Part shown: positions 11,501 through 23,700 of the stretch, piece after piece | Numbering within the stretch: position 1 is the first letter of the stretch | How the letters are laid out: the number at the start of each line of letters is the position of its first letter | Assembly (NCBI GenBank): GCA_001598975.1 | Contig: BBXU01001037.1 | Span: 1 to 46,598 of the forward strand | DNA length: 46,598 nt | Direction: 5' to 3' | DNA from: Parachlorella kessleri | Lineage: Eukaryota; Chlorophyta; Trebouxiophyceae; Chlorellales; Chlorellaceae | Made by a program: the position numbers and the translations under genes | Notes under the pieces: model-generated | Told to the model about the DNA's origin: nothing | The model's database searches: none | The model's input: the letters and a program-made list of their open reading frames with translations, nothing else

Positions 11501-14500
11501 CCTTGTCTCTGGCTTGAAGCTGGCGGCACTGCCGACAGAGGAGAGGGTGGCGGGGCTGTGCACCTGTACTGGCAGGGCTGGATGCCGTTCTGCTTTGGGG
11601 CTGTGTCTTGGCAGCACAGGTTTGCTTGGGCCAGTGTGCTGATGCCTGAGCTTTGGCCTCGTCAAGCGTCTCTGCTTGCTGTGCTGCATGGACCTATGGC
11701 CGTACCCATGGGTACCGCGTCGCGGCTCACCACCTTGCCTTCTTGCAGGGGTCGTGCCACTGATCGGGGGCTTGGTCTTCCTCGTGCGAAGGTGTGGCAG
11801 CTGCCCAGCAAGCAGCTGGGCAACAGGCATGATGTGTGAAGTTAGGGGGCTGTGAGATTGCAAGCCTAGGAAGTATGGTGTGATTGGAAGCCTTGCAAGA
11901 GCTGCCTCTAGAGTAGGTTAGAAGTGAGCCAAAGATGGGCGAGGCTGATTAGGGTGCAAGGCATGTAGACTCAGTCGCGGCATACTCCAGGGAACGACGT
12001 GCGTCAGAACATTGTTGCCGACCTGTATATGTCGAGCTGCCTGCAGGTCCCTGCCCCACTGCCCTTCCTTTGTTGACGAGCCTGTGGGACCTCGGGTGGC
12101 AAGCAGGGCATATGCTCTGCTGTGCGTGCTGGGATCCTCGGGGATCTGGAGATGCCTGGAGGCGGAGCTGCTCTGCCTCGCGGTAAGAAGTGGTTGTGGG
12201 ATGCACTGGAAATTTGGAGCAGTGGTAGTAGGTTCAGGTATCAACAGCTCTCATCGCTTTTAGGAAGCTACAGGCCACCAGCTGTAACCTGCGCGACACC
12301 ATGTGACGTAGGGTGTTGGTATGCAGTGAAGCTACTGGCGTAAGTGCGTCCTCTTGAAACTGTTGCAGGTATTCTGCAAAGAGTCTTGGTGGGCTGCGAT
12401 AAGTTTTTGGGTCTTATTGCGGCTCTTCATGCTACACCACAGGGGCTGTACCAAACCCCTGTGTTGGAGCCAAGCCCAGATGTTGCTGGGTAAGTTTAGA
12501 AACCAATGCTGACTGCTGGTCGCACTGCTGCGCACTTGTGCGACTGCAGGGTGGCCAGTTGGTTGCTGGACTCCTTCCACTGACAGCTGTCTGGTGTAGG
12601 TGGAGTTCTGTTCACTAATGGCAACTCGTGTTTGAGCGTGCTTGTGACTTGCCCACGGCATTGTCCCCAAGAACGGCAATGCTTGCAAGCATCGCCAGCT
12701 GGCGGCCCGATGTCTGGATGGAATCCTTGCTGCAGGCGCTTTTCTAGTGGGACGATGGGTGGTCCAGCACTTGAGCGCGCCCGTCGCCCTGTGGGTGGTA
12801 GAGAATATCTCGGCATCGCAACATCTTCGCCTCCTACTGCACAGAGACGCGGCCACCCTTGCCGCGCTAGCCGGCTTCATCCCCCTCACCTGCTTTCAAG
12901 TGCGGGCCTGGGGCTATCACGCGGATGTGATACCCGCCCGCGATGTGGTAAGCTCCCATGTAGTTCAAGCAAGTCATCCCAACCTTCCAAGCATATGTTT
13001 CGGTTCAGCGGCCCCCGCCAGTTAGGTTCCTGGGCATCACCTTGTCAAGGGTGCTGGACTAAGTGCGCTGGGTTTTGGGTCATGCCGGGTCCGCCCATCA
13101 GTGTATGAAAAACCGCCTGCAGTGGAATCCAAACTGGTGCACTTGTCAACCGCTTCGTGGGGTATGCCAGAGTGTTGGGCAGTGCAGTGTGGACACCGAC
13201 AATACCTACAAATGGCCTGAAATCAATGCCATGACCTTTCAGGGGCGTGCAAGGTACGGTGCTGAATACCGCAAGGTGTGCTTCCTGGCACCTGCCCTGG
13301 TGATCACCGGCAGGCTGGTTGGCTTGCTTTGGCACCCACTGACATGGACAGGTGCGCACAGTAGCAGTGTGTGAACGAGCCTTGTAGGGCCAGCCTGTCG
13401 GGGCACGATGCGGAAGCGCATTCGGCGCCACAAGGATGCTTCTTGCTCACAGCATGTGGTCACAGCATCAGTGGTGGCAGTGCCCATTCAGAAATGACTG
13501 AGTGGTAAGTTGACGCGGTACCTCAGCAGCCTGGCATTGCAGATTTCATTAGCGCGCTGGGTGACTACCAAGCGGTGGCCGACCTCATGACTGTGACAAT
13601 TCTATGGGGACGCTGGACTAGGGTTGCGCTAGCAAGCAGCCTTGAGGACATAAGGAATTACATTGGAGATGCGGAGGCAAGGATACATCTCACGGTGGGT
13701 CGAGCCTGTTAGGCCGGGTCAGTGATGACTCCTTGACGTTCCAGGCTTGTGTCGCACTTAAGAACGCTAATGAATGGTACCCAGTGTCATATGAACGCCT
13801 GGCATCCGTCGGTTTGCTGTCTAGCTGCCATAGCTTGGTCGCCGTATCTCTGTAGTTGGGCGGAGTGGGGCCCTCCACAAGGCTAGCTGGTTTAATACAT
13901 AACGGAGGGTGCTTACAAACACAAGGATGGGAAGCGAGCAAGCATGGTCGGTGAAAGTGGTTTGCGCGGACTTCTGAAGTCACGCGCTCATCATGTATTT
14001 GCTGGCACTCGTGGCACCCTTACCCGTGCCAAGCGCTGGCACTTGCAAGCACGCGTGCTTGACTGTAGGTTGCTGTGTGCCACCCACGCAGGTGGGGTGC
14101 GTAGAAAGCAGTGAAGGCCCCTGGTTTGTGTGGGCAGTGAAAGGGGCCCTGCTTTGGCTGGGCCGCCCGTGGGGCCCTTTGAGTACTTTTCGACAGGTAA
14201 TCAGAGGGAGAGATGTGAGAGCCGTCCCAATGCATTCCCTGCACTGGCCACGACATCTTTCATGGCCCACAGTGACCACAGCCCAGGGACAGAGGGGTGG
14301 GATATCCAGCTGGACTGCTGCCATGTATGTTTGTATGGGGACGGTGTCGTGCTCATTGTCATCGAGCCCTCTTGCATGCAGGTAGCTTCCCTACATACTC
14401 ATCAAGTAATGGCACATACACGCACAGCCCTGCCGTCAGCAACGCTGGAAGAATTGCTAGAACAATATTGCCTGACGTCACACACCTTGAGGATCCTGGT

Positions 14501-16882
14501 GGGATCCGGCCTGGCATCTTTGGAAGATGCCCACCGCAGCCTCAATTTGGAAGGCTGCTACTTGGTTGAATCAGGTGAGGGAGGACTTGGCTGGCTCGGG
14601 TATGAGCTCTGATGGGGACGCCATTGATACCTTTCTATGTTTAATTTGCATCCGTGCCGTCCGCCCGTCGCATGAAGCGTGGACAGCACATCCCACCACA
14701 CCTGTGGATTGCAGGAGCGCCAGCCATGTGCAGACGAGAATGCACAGGTTGTCTTGCGCCCCCTTGCTGGCAGCGGGACCTTCAGTCGGGCCCTCTGTGC
14801 CAAAGGAGGCGCTTGCCTCATTCGCTCCCTGCTGTAATCCAAGGGGAAGCACGCAAGGCACCTCAAAGGCTGCTGGCTGTCTGCTCCCCTGCAGGTGTGC
14901 TCTTTCCACTACTGTTGGATCTAGCGATAAGCGCCTGCGTCGGCCTGCTCACGGCCATTGTCCTCTGGACCGTACATCTGCCCTGGCGCGTGTCATGCCT
15001 TGCCTTGAGGCTGCCCCTGTGGCTCAATGACGTCATCTGGGGGCTGCCGTTCTGGGTTCTGGGAACCCTGCGCCGCCTTGCGGGGCGGGCCGTGCCTCCC
15101 AGAGCCTCAGCTGTTATTCAGAAAGCGCTGGAGGACGGCCTGGCCGCAGTTTTCATGGCGGTCCAGCGTGCACGCACGACGGCCGCTGCCGCAGTGCGTG
15201 CGCTCAGGCGAGGTGCGCCAGGGACTGACAGATGGTTGCATGCAAATAGGGGGCAGGTAGCCCATACGCAATGTGGTGGGCTCGGAAGGTCCGCTTTCTT
15301 GGAAGGAGGCATAAGAGAGGGGACAGCTGGCTGCAGATAGTAGGGCAGGGGTTGGTGCAGGCATAGGGATACCTGTGTTGGTGGCATGCTGTACTTGCGA
15401 GCGCAGTGCTGTGTGCAGGTGTGTGCATTCGCACTCCAGCTGTACTGTATGCTATGGTATGAACAGGGGCGTGCTCCTGACGTAGGATAAGAGGGGATAA
15501 CAGGGGCCACATGTGGCTGCAGGCACGTCAGCGCGCGCTCCGCCTGCTGCACATAAAGATAACTCTGGCTAGAACAAGAGCCACACTGGTGGTACAGCCA
15601 AGTTGCGGAGCTCTTCCGGCAGGAGGGGCAGGAGCCAGGGCCAAACATCGAGCAGACACAAGCAGTACCAGCACCAGCAGGCTCCACCTCTGCCCTCAGC
15701 CTCCGTGTCAGAGGTGACTCCGGTGCCTGAGGAAGCCAGCCACCTACGAAGTTCCCACAAGGACACCCAGCCAGCTCTGGGCCAGCAGCCATGTTTGGGC
15801 GGTACCAGCAATGCAGCCACAGCAGGAGACTTGCCCGTGGAGAACAACAGCAGCAATCACCAGCGCGCTCACAAGCAAGTGGGCACTGACAAGGCCTCTG
15901 AGCTTCTGAAAAAGCCTGGCGGCGGCAAAGCCGACACGCCAGCAGTGGCTGCAGAGGTGCGGGCAGCAGCACGCAGCAGCTGTGAGGGTGTTGCTAGGGG
16001 CGCTGCCCTTGCAGCTCCTTCTGGGACCCCAGAAGTCACTGGGCCAGGAGACGATGGCCAGGCTGGCACGGCCAACCCCACCACGGCACAACCAACTCAG
16101 CAGGCACAGCAGGAGACCCAGCTGGTGCCCCAACCTATACCCCTCCCAGCAGGGGCAGCACCGCCTTCCCAGCCAACAGACGCTTTGTCTGTCGTCTCCG
16201 ATATGAGGCGTCGAGGCAGGGCAGGTCGCGCGGGCAACCAGGCGCGGGTCTCCGTGGAGCGGGTACCACCGGAGCATGAAGCACCCCAAGGCCCTGTATC
16301 ACGATCCGCAACCCCAAAGGACGCACAGCCGCCTCCAGAAGCAGAGGCGGCAGCAGCTGTGCAGTACCCTTCCGCCAGGGCTGCACCTCTAACCGCCACT
16401 AGCAGCAGCGGGGGTAGCAGGGCAGGTCAGCAGCTTCTGGCGGCGCTGCAAGCTTCAGCTCCTCAGGCGGAGTCTCATGCTCTGGCCACCCAGCAAGGCC
16501 AGGGTTCTCGTGCCCGCTACAACCCCCTGTTGAGCACCTCCAGCAGTGGCGGCGGCAGTGTAGCCCCCATCAGCAGCCAGCAGCACGACATGGTTTCCTC
16601 CCAGCCCGCCCCTTGGTTGCCAGGTGAACAGGCCACAGAAGCAGCCCTGCCCTGGCCTGCGGCCGCCGTAGCACCATCACCACCAATTGCCTCCCTCCAA
16701 CCCCAGTCGCCTGCTGGATGGCCTGGTGCCTCTGCCCCACCACCACTCTTTGCTTCGCCGTTCATCCCGCCAGCCGCCGCCAGCGTTGCAACCCCCGCCG
16801 TTGCTGACGTGACATCACAGCCGTCACCACCTGTCATCGGCGGCATACCTTCTGCAGCGCCAGCGGCTGCAGCGGAATCGCA

Positions 16883-17152
16883 GCAGGCAGCTGCTGGTGC
16901 TTTTGGGTCCACAGTGCAGCAGGCTGGCCTGGGGCCAGCAGCAGCGCCGGCAAGCGCTGCTGCTTTGACTGGCAGCACTGGGCTCCCTCCTGGGCAAGTG
17001 TTGCAGCACCCAATGCCAATGCCCATCCCGCTGCCAGCAGCTGCCGCCAACCCTGAAGGCAGCGTGCACAGCAGCCACGCTGGGGACCTAACAGCAGCAG
17101 AGGCAGAGTGCGTGCTGTGCTGGGATGCGGCCAGGGAGACCACGCTGGCGCC
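16883..17152 (+). repeat. 270-base tract identical to 27203-27472
   Basis: Every base agrees with the second copy at a constant offset of 10,320 and with no gap. Differences resume immediately on both sides: four in the 22 bases to the left, and one at 17153. The tract covers the end of the Ala/Pro/Gln-rich linker and the first half of the RING finger. Confidence 0.95.
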
Positions 17153-17731
17153 CTGCGGCCACCGCGCGCTTTGCGTGCCCTGCACCGAGCTTGTGTTGTG
17201 CAGCTCTGGGCCGCAGTGTCCAATCTGCAGGCGGGATGTGAGATCATACATCTGCAGGGAGTACCGTTGTCATGGTTTTGAGTTGGAGTACCGTTCCCGC
17301 CGTAATTTTCCCTGCGCAGCACACACAAGGGCATGGTTTGGAGATGCATTGGTGGTTGATCTGCTGATTCCTCCCCTTGTTATTAACAGTAATACCTTTG
17401 GTAGCTGTGGATGCCTGAAGTCGTATTTGTGTTGGTCCAAAGTGCCGTTTGTGGGCTTTCACAATGCAAACGTCTACAAGGTGGCTATACTCATGTGAAT
17501 GGCATGTGTATTGGCATTTTCCTTCTTAGTTAGAGGCAAGCCGTCACTTTTTGATACTTTGAATTGCGCCCCTGCTTTGCGTGCTAAAGGCCACTTCGTG
17601 TGCCAGGATCACGAGCGCGCAGGGCAGCTCAGTTGATTCTCAATCAGTCATTGTCAATAGCGGGGAGAGCTGGGCAGCACTACGCAGGATGCACCACCGC
17701 ACTTCTCCCCTCATCTACACATGATCCTGGA

Positions 17732-20700
17732 ATGGCGCTCCCAGCGAAGAAGCTAGGCCTTGTAGGTGTTGCAGTCACCGCATGGCTGCTCGTTCAGCTG
17801 TCGGCACACCTCACCGCCAAGTTGGCTGAGAAGGCGGAGTGGGAAACCATCTATGCCAAGTGTCAGCGTGGGCAAAGGCTCACCCCGTCTGAGAAACTTG
17901 CTGTCCAAGACATGAAGCAAAAAGATGTGCCTCACTACCTTGAGCTCGCGGCAGCCTGGCCGGCCCAGGGTAGCTCTGCCTTGCTCGAATACGTGACGTT
18001 GAAATCCAGAGCTTGCAAGTTGGCCCTTCTGTCAGTGGTTATGACAGAGGGCTGGGATGTGCTGAGCGTGCAGGAAGCAAGAGCATACAGGCCACAGGTG
18101 AGGAGGCCGTCTCCTTGTGCGCTCTGGGCTGAAGTTGGGTCCGTTCGACGGGAAAGCTTATCTAACCCAAAGAGGCTGTGCGCCTGTATTTCCCTGGGTA
18201 ACTTATTGCTGTGAGGGTGAAGTCTAGTATAGTACCTGGACTCAGTGCTGGCTGTCACATGTGTCATTCTGGGAGCCAACCCGCTGCCCACAGGGTTGCT
18301 TAGTGAGCGACAGTGACAGAGCAGGGCAACGGAGGGACCAGCCGGGGTGAACAGCGGGGTACCGACTCTAGCGCTATGGCACTTCACTGCGGTCACTCAG
18401 CTGGCCAGCAGTGCATTAGGCAAGGAGAGATTGAAGCTATACCAACAGATTGTCCCGTCTGATCCATGCTGACCTTCAGGTCGAGAAGTTCTATCGACAC
18501 ATGCTGGCGTCGTACCTCCTGAAGGAGCAGGAGGAGGATATTGCGGCCGATCTTGCCGTGGATGCTGCTGCCGGTTTCCTGGGGTACAGGCAAGTTTTCC
18601 TTTGGCATGACAACAGGTAGGGTTGTTGGCTTCGCCTGGCTGGTGGTTGTGGAGGGAGCGGGGGCATGTAGCAAGGAAAATGGACATGGTAAAGGGTGCT
18701 ATCTATGACCACGTGGATAGGATTTTCTTCCTTTGTCCCTTCTGCTTGGACAGTCGTTAGTCCGCAACTGCTGGTGTGAACAGCTGCTGACAACCGTGGT
18801 GATCACAGCGCCCCGTTAGCGCTACTTGCGGCTTGTACAAACAAGCAGATGAGCGCTTGGCTGAGGCTGCCTCGCCCTGTCTGCAAGCTGCAGGGATCCG
18901 CACCTGCTCAACCAGTAGGACCTGCCCCTGTGTTCCTGCAGGTGGTCTGACTTTACTCAGCTGGTCTACAGGGTGCAGCATCTGAAGAAAGATTGGGAAG
19001 ACCCTGAGCCCCACAAGGATCTCCAGCGGGCCTGCGTGGACGAGCTCAGCGTGCTGCGGAGGCTGTTCGACTCGGGGTTAGTCACCCTGCCCGGACTGCT
19101 GGAGTACTACGACGCCGACCTGCGCGACAGGTGGCTGCACTCCATGTCTGGCTGGTACCAGCAGAGTGCGGCACACCGGCTGGCAGATGCTGGCCAGATG
19201 GAGGTGGTGGAGACGCTGAATGCTGCTGGCCAGCGGGAGGCCTTGGTGCTGGTGAGTGTGTGTTACGTGTGTGTGTGGGTGTGTGTGGGTGGGGGGGGGG
19301 GGGCGCGGGCGGTGGCCAAAGCATGGCTCGACCAGCCAGCGGACTGTGTGCCGAGGGTAGGCAGCCTGCAAGAACAGATCTGCTAGAGTGCCCAACCAGC
19401 TGGCTGTGACCCTGAGATGGGCAGTCAGCCCAGTAGAGCAACTTCGCCAAAGCGCCCAACCTAGGCTCACAGTCGGCTGCGCTCACATTGGCTGGCCTCA
19501 TCCGACATCCACTGGACGCGGCCAGGTGATCTCCCGCCTACCCCAGAGCCAAACAGCCTTGGGAGACTGGGTGTGACAGGGCCCAGCTGCCTGCACCTTG
19601 TTGTTGGTCATGATGAGCCTGCCGCCAGGTGGAGAGGAAGCTTGCAGTTGTCAGGCAGGCTCACAAAGGTGGAGTCTGCTGCTGCCTTCTCAAGTGTGCC
19701 ATGTCAGTGCATGCCAGCTAAACTTGTACTACCTTGCCCCATGCCAGCCGGCCATATTCCGGGATGCGCTCACAACCGGACTCTGCTCGCACTGATTGTG
19801 CCGCACGTATCGCACTCCATACTGCCCCCAGCTGCACGGTGAAGAGGTGGGAAGAAAACTTGTCTCGATTTTGCTTGTCCTGGTCTGGGGCGTGCAACTG
19901 CCTGATCCACAGTGCCCTCTTCCTGACCCGTGCCTGTGTGTAGTGGGCGCTGCCAATGAGCTTCCGAGGACCGAGTTCCATGATGTGGTCCCACACTTTG
20001 GACCTGTATAGTTTCGATGGCTTCCACGGGTGGTGAGTCCCTGCCCAGACATTGCAGAGTACTGCTGCCCAGCCAATGGCGGTCTGGCTGCTAGTCAGCT
20101 GCAGCGAGTTGAACTGATCCCATAAGTCGAGGGTACGTGACTCGCGTGGCTTGGTATCACCCAACAAGGGGAATGAATGTGCATTCCCAGCTAGGCTCCA
20201 ATTGTGGCTAGGGGTGTCATCATTGAGGGGCCACATGGAAGGAAACAGAAGATTAAGAAGGTTGGGGCCAGCAGCTTCAACCAGGGCCTGGCACCATGCC
20301 GCCTGGCGCGCTTGCAGGCGCTTGGTGGTGGAGTTCCGAGGTGGCTGCATGACAGTGGGGCTGCTACCTGACAGGCCCCCCTGGCGGGACCACACATTGG
20401 TGGCTATCTACCGTCTGTTGGTGGTGGACGAGCATGGAGAAAGCCTGGCATCGTCCTGTGAGACAGGTGGGAGCGGTATGAGACATGAGGCTTGTCATGT
20501 GCTCCTGGGTTGAGCAGATGTACATGCCGATGCACTTTCCTGGCGGCCATCATGTACCGTCCACCCCCCAATATAATGGCGACACTGCTGGGCGCGCTGT
20601 GCTGGGTTCATTCAGCAAATGGCCTGTACAGGGTGTCAGCCGCTCCAGACTGACCACAGCTGAGCACGCAGCAGCTTCAGGCCCTGCCGGAAATGCTGTC

Positions 20701-23700
20701 CAAGTGAGGTCATGCATGCAGCGGGCCGTGGTATCGTGTTCCTGGGTGGCTGCAGCGGTGAATACCACTGGTGCCCACCAGCCACTGTCCGGAATTATAA
20801 TTCTTACCCTCCAACCACCCATCCTTTTTAACCCTGCCCCTTTGCAGAGCCGTCGGCGCAGCGAACGCATTACGTGAGGGCAGCCAAGGGCACCCGGCAG
20901 CCCATCATGCTGCCCTGGGAGCAATGCATCCCCTTCCCTCCCGCCACCCCAGACGCGCTGCCCGCCCGTGGGGAGCTTGTAGTCGCTGTCGTCTTGCAAG
21001 ACGCCACCGTGGCAGCGGCAGCTTGCGAAAAGAAGCGCTGCGAGCTGGAGGATTTCGTAGCCAGGCTACCTACTGCGTCGGAGCTAGTACTTCGGCCGAA
21101 TGCATACTACCGCCATGCCCCAAGCGAATTCCTCACGGCTTGGGGGCTGCCACCTGGCAGCCCAGGCTTCGTCCGCAGCGCCACCCTTGACAGCCAGGCG
21201 CTGCATGAGGCCTGGGGTTTGATCAGGGGTGGGCCAGGTCAGCGCACATTCTGGGTCCCTGGGGACCCGCAGCTGCCGCCGCCCCCTCCCTGGGGCCGAG
21301 CAGCAGGGGAGGGGAGCATTGAAAATGATGACTCGTCCTGCGGCGCGGACGGCGCCACAGGGGGCAGCGACAGCGACGAGGAGGGGTGCTACTGTGACGA
21401 CGAGTGCGTGGAGGAGAGCGACGACGGCAGCGTGTGGTATGAGCCTCCGTTGGAGGAGATCGCAGAGGCGCCCCGACGCAGCCTTGCGGCCGCAGCACCG
21501 GCAGCAGAACTGGCTGATGGGATTGTCCAGCATTACAGCCAGCCAGCATCCTTGCAGCCCAGCCGCAGCCTTGTTGATTTTGCTCCCCGATGCACACCCC
21601 CGCGTGTCAAGGCACTGCTGGCAGAAAAGGCAGCCACTAGAGAAGCAGCGGCCTGGGACTGGGAGCACAAGTCGGGCTATGTACTGGCCCAGGTCCTACG
21701 GGTCGATCTTGGGGAAGCAGTAGCGATGGCTTGGTGCTGGCTGCAGGCCGAGATCTCGCCGCAGGTTCGGGCCATGCTAGGTGAGCGTTACAAGGCAAGC
21801 TCCATGCACCTTGTCTCTTCGAGAATGGTGGCAGGCAGTGCGAACAGGGGGGAGGTAGGGGTGCACCTGTGCCGACTGGTTCTGATGCTATCCTGCATAA
21901 GGCCTGAGTCTTGTTGCACAAGGAAATGCTTGTTGGTGTGACGCATGGGTTTGGCAGCTCTACTGCCTGCGCTGGTTGGAATTTTGGCCGCATTTGTGGC
22001 ACCGTATGCTTGCTCGCGGCTCTCATATTGGAACTCCCTTGCTCTCACATGCAGGTCTCGCGCCCCTTGTTGGCGGCTTTGTCTTCCTTGTACGAAGGTG
22101 TGGCAGCTGTGGAGCAGCCATGTTGTGTGGGGTACTTGGGGTTGCGTGAGTTGTCAGCCGAGGGTGCGTGTGGGCAGTGGCCTTTGCAGAAGCTGTGTCT
22201 ACGGGGGGTGAACCTTGACTGAAACGCTGCGGCTTTTGGTGCAAGTCAACTTGTCACTGTTGTGACGGATGTGCCAGAGAACAACACTGGGCCAAGGCAA
22301 TGACCATCGGACAACCATATGGGTGTAGTCAATGCTCAACAGCCTGGCTAGCTTCTTGCAGGTCCCTGCCCCACTGCCCTTCCTTTGTTGATGAGCCTTT
22401 GGGACCCCGAGTAGCATGCAGGGCATATTCTATGCTGTGCATGCTGGGATCCTCGGGTATCTGGAGATGCCTGGAAGCAGAGCTGCTGTGTCTCGCGGTA
22501 AGGATATTGGTTGTGCACTGGACTTATAGAGCGCTGCAGTGGTAATGGAACTTAATATCGACAGCCTCCGTCCCTTTCGGGAAGCTACATGGCATAAGTT
22601 GTATGCTGCACGACACCATGTGACGTATGGTGTCAGCATTGCAATGAAGCTACTGACATGAATTCTTCCGCTTGACTCTGTTGCAGGTTTTTTGCAGAGA
22701 GCCGTGGTTGAATGCTATAAGTATGTGGGTCATCTTGCGGCTCTCAAAGCTGCACCACAGGGGTTGTTTTGAATTACTGTGCTGGAGCCAGCCTCAGATG
22801 TTGCTTGGTAAGGTCTCTGAGCGGATGCGGGGTGTTGGTAGCGCTGCGCACTGCCGTGCCTGCAAGGTGGCTGGACTCCTTCCACTGATGGTGTCGGATG
22901 CACAGACGGAACTGCCTGTACTCTTGACGACCCCTACCTGAGCATGCACGTTGCCTTTTCCACAACGCACTGCTGCGGAAGCATCATGAAACGGCGCCGC
23001 ACCTCCTATCCTCCCTGCAGGCGCATTCCTAGTCGGTCGATGGGTGGCCCAGCTGTTAAGCGGGCCCACCGCTTTGTGGGTGTTAGGGAAAATGGTGTCG
23101 AGTGACCACCTTGGCATTTTCAAGCTCAACGATGCGGCCACACTGGCCGCGCTTGTCGGCTTCATCCCCCTTACTTGCTTTCAAGTGAGGGCCTGGGGCT
23201 ATCACAAGGGTCTGACTCCCGCCCACGATCTGGTGAGCTTCAATATATACGAACCACTTGAATCACCCAAAAGTATTTTGGGGTTCTGCGGCTGCAGTTT
23301 CCTTTTATTTGGTTCCTGGGCACGGTTTTTCACCTGCCAAGGGTGCCTCAATTGGCTGGGCTCAAGTCACACTACATCTGCCTATCAGTCTATGAAACCG
23401 CCTGTAATGATGCTTAAGCGGTTTCAAGTGTCAGTCGCTTTGTGAGGTGTGCCAGGGTGTTGAGCAGTGCAGTAGTGACACCAGCCATTCCTGCAAGAGG
23501 GCGTGAGTTTATGGGGTGGCCTTGCAGAAATGGCGTGCCAGGAACAACGCTTCCTACCGCCTGGTGTGCTTTCTGGCACCTGCCTTCGTGATCACCAGCA
23601 GGATGGTTGGTTCTATTCGGCAGGCCGACAGACACCTTCCTTCAGGGACAGGTGAGCTCAGTAGTATGGGTGTCCTGGACTTCGCGGCGGTCTCCTTGCC

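Larger units (their letters stand above)
7601..17498 (+). pseudogene. Left copy of multi-pass membrane RING-finger gene, disrupted
   Basis: Exons: 7601-7969, 8390-8499, 8966-9259, 9570-9658, 9945-10093, 10537-11469, 11749-11791, 12047-12182, 12369-12489, 12736-12947, 13243-13351, 13543-13694, 14092-14196, 14382-14574, 14895-15212, 15523-17498. All splice sites match the right copy, and 12 of 16 exons have the same length. Four lesions are seen against that copy: a 2-base deletion in exon 3 (between 9094 and 9095), TGG to TGA in exon 6 (11343-11345), AAG to TAG in exon 16 (15570-15572), and loss of the normal stop, adding about 67 residues up to 17498. The exon 3 donor phase also differs. Outside these points the frames are open, including the RING segment near 17107-17240. 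So the copy is a young pseudogene, or could give short products: exons 1-3, or a C-terminal RING piece from an internal ATG such as 15603. Sequencing error is the alternative, but four independent lesions make it unlikely. Confidence 0.8.
7441..17560 (+). repeat. Left unit of a 10-kb tandem gene duplication
   Basis: This unit matches 17566-27910 exon by exon and in parts of introns, such as the one after exon 3 (gctcgaccagcc in both). It includes about 160 bases upstream of the start and the 3' flank; both units share tttgtgttggtccaaa after the stop region. The units lie head-to-tail at an offset of about 10.1-10.3 kb. Edges are approximate because similarity fades outside exons. Confidence 0.9.

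Noticed and set aside
11343..15572. Reassigned stop codons (TGA or TAG read as amino acids)
   Set aside because: The intact copy and all other genes here use TAG and TGA as normal ends, and the left copy also has a frameshift, so decay explains the stops better.
16517..17251. Minus-strand open frame of 244 codons with Ala/Gly-rich protein
   Set aside because: Antisense shadow of the Ala/Pro/Gln-rich exon 16. The plus strand encodes the RING finger; the same shadow appears opposite the second copy.
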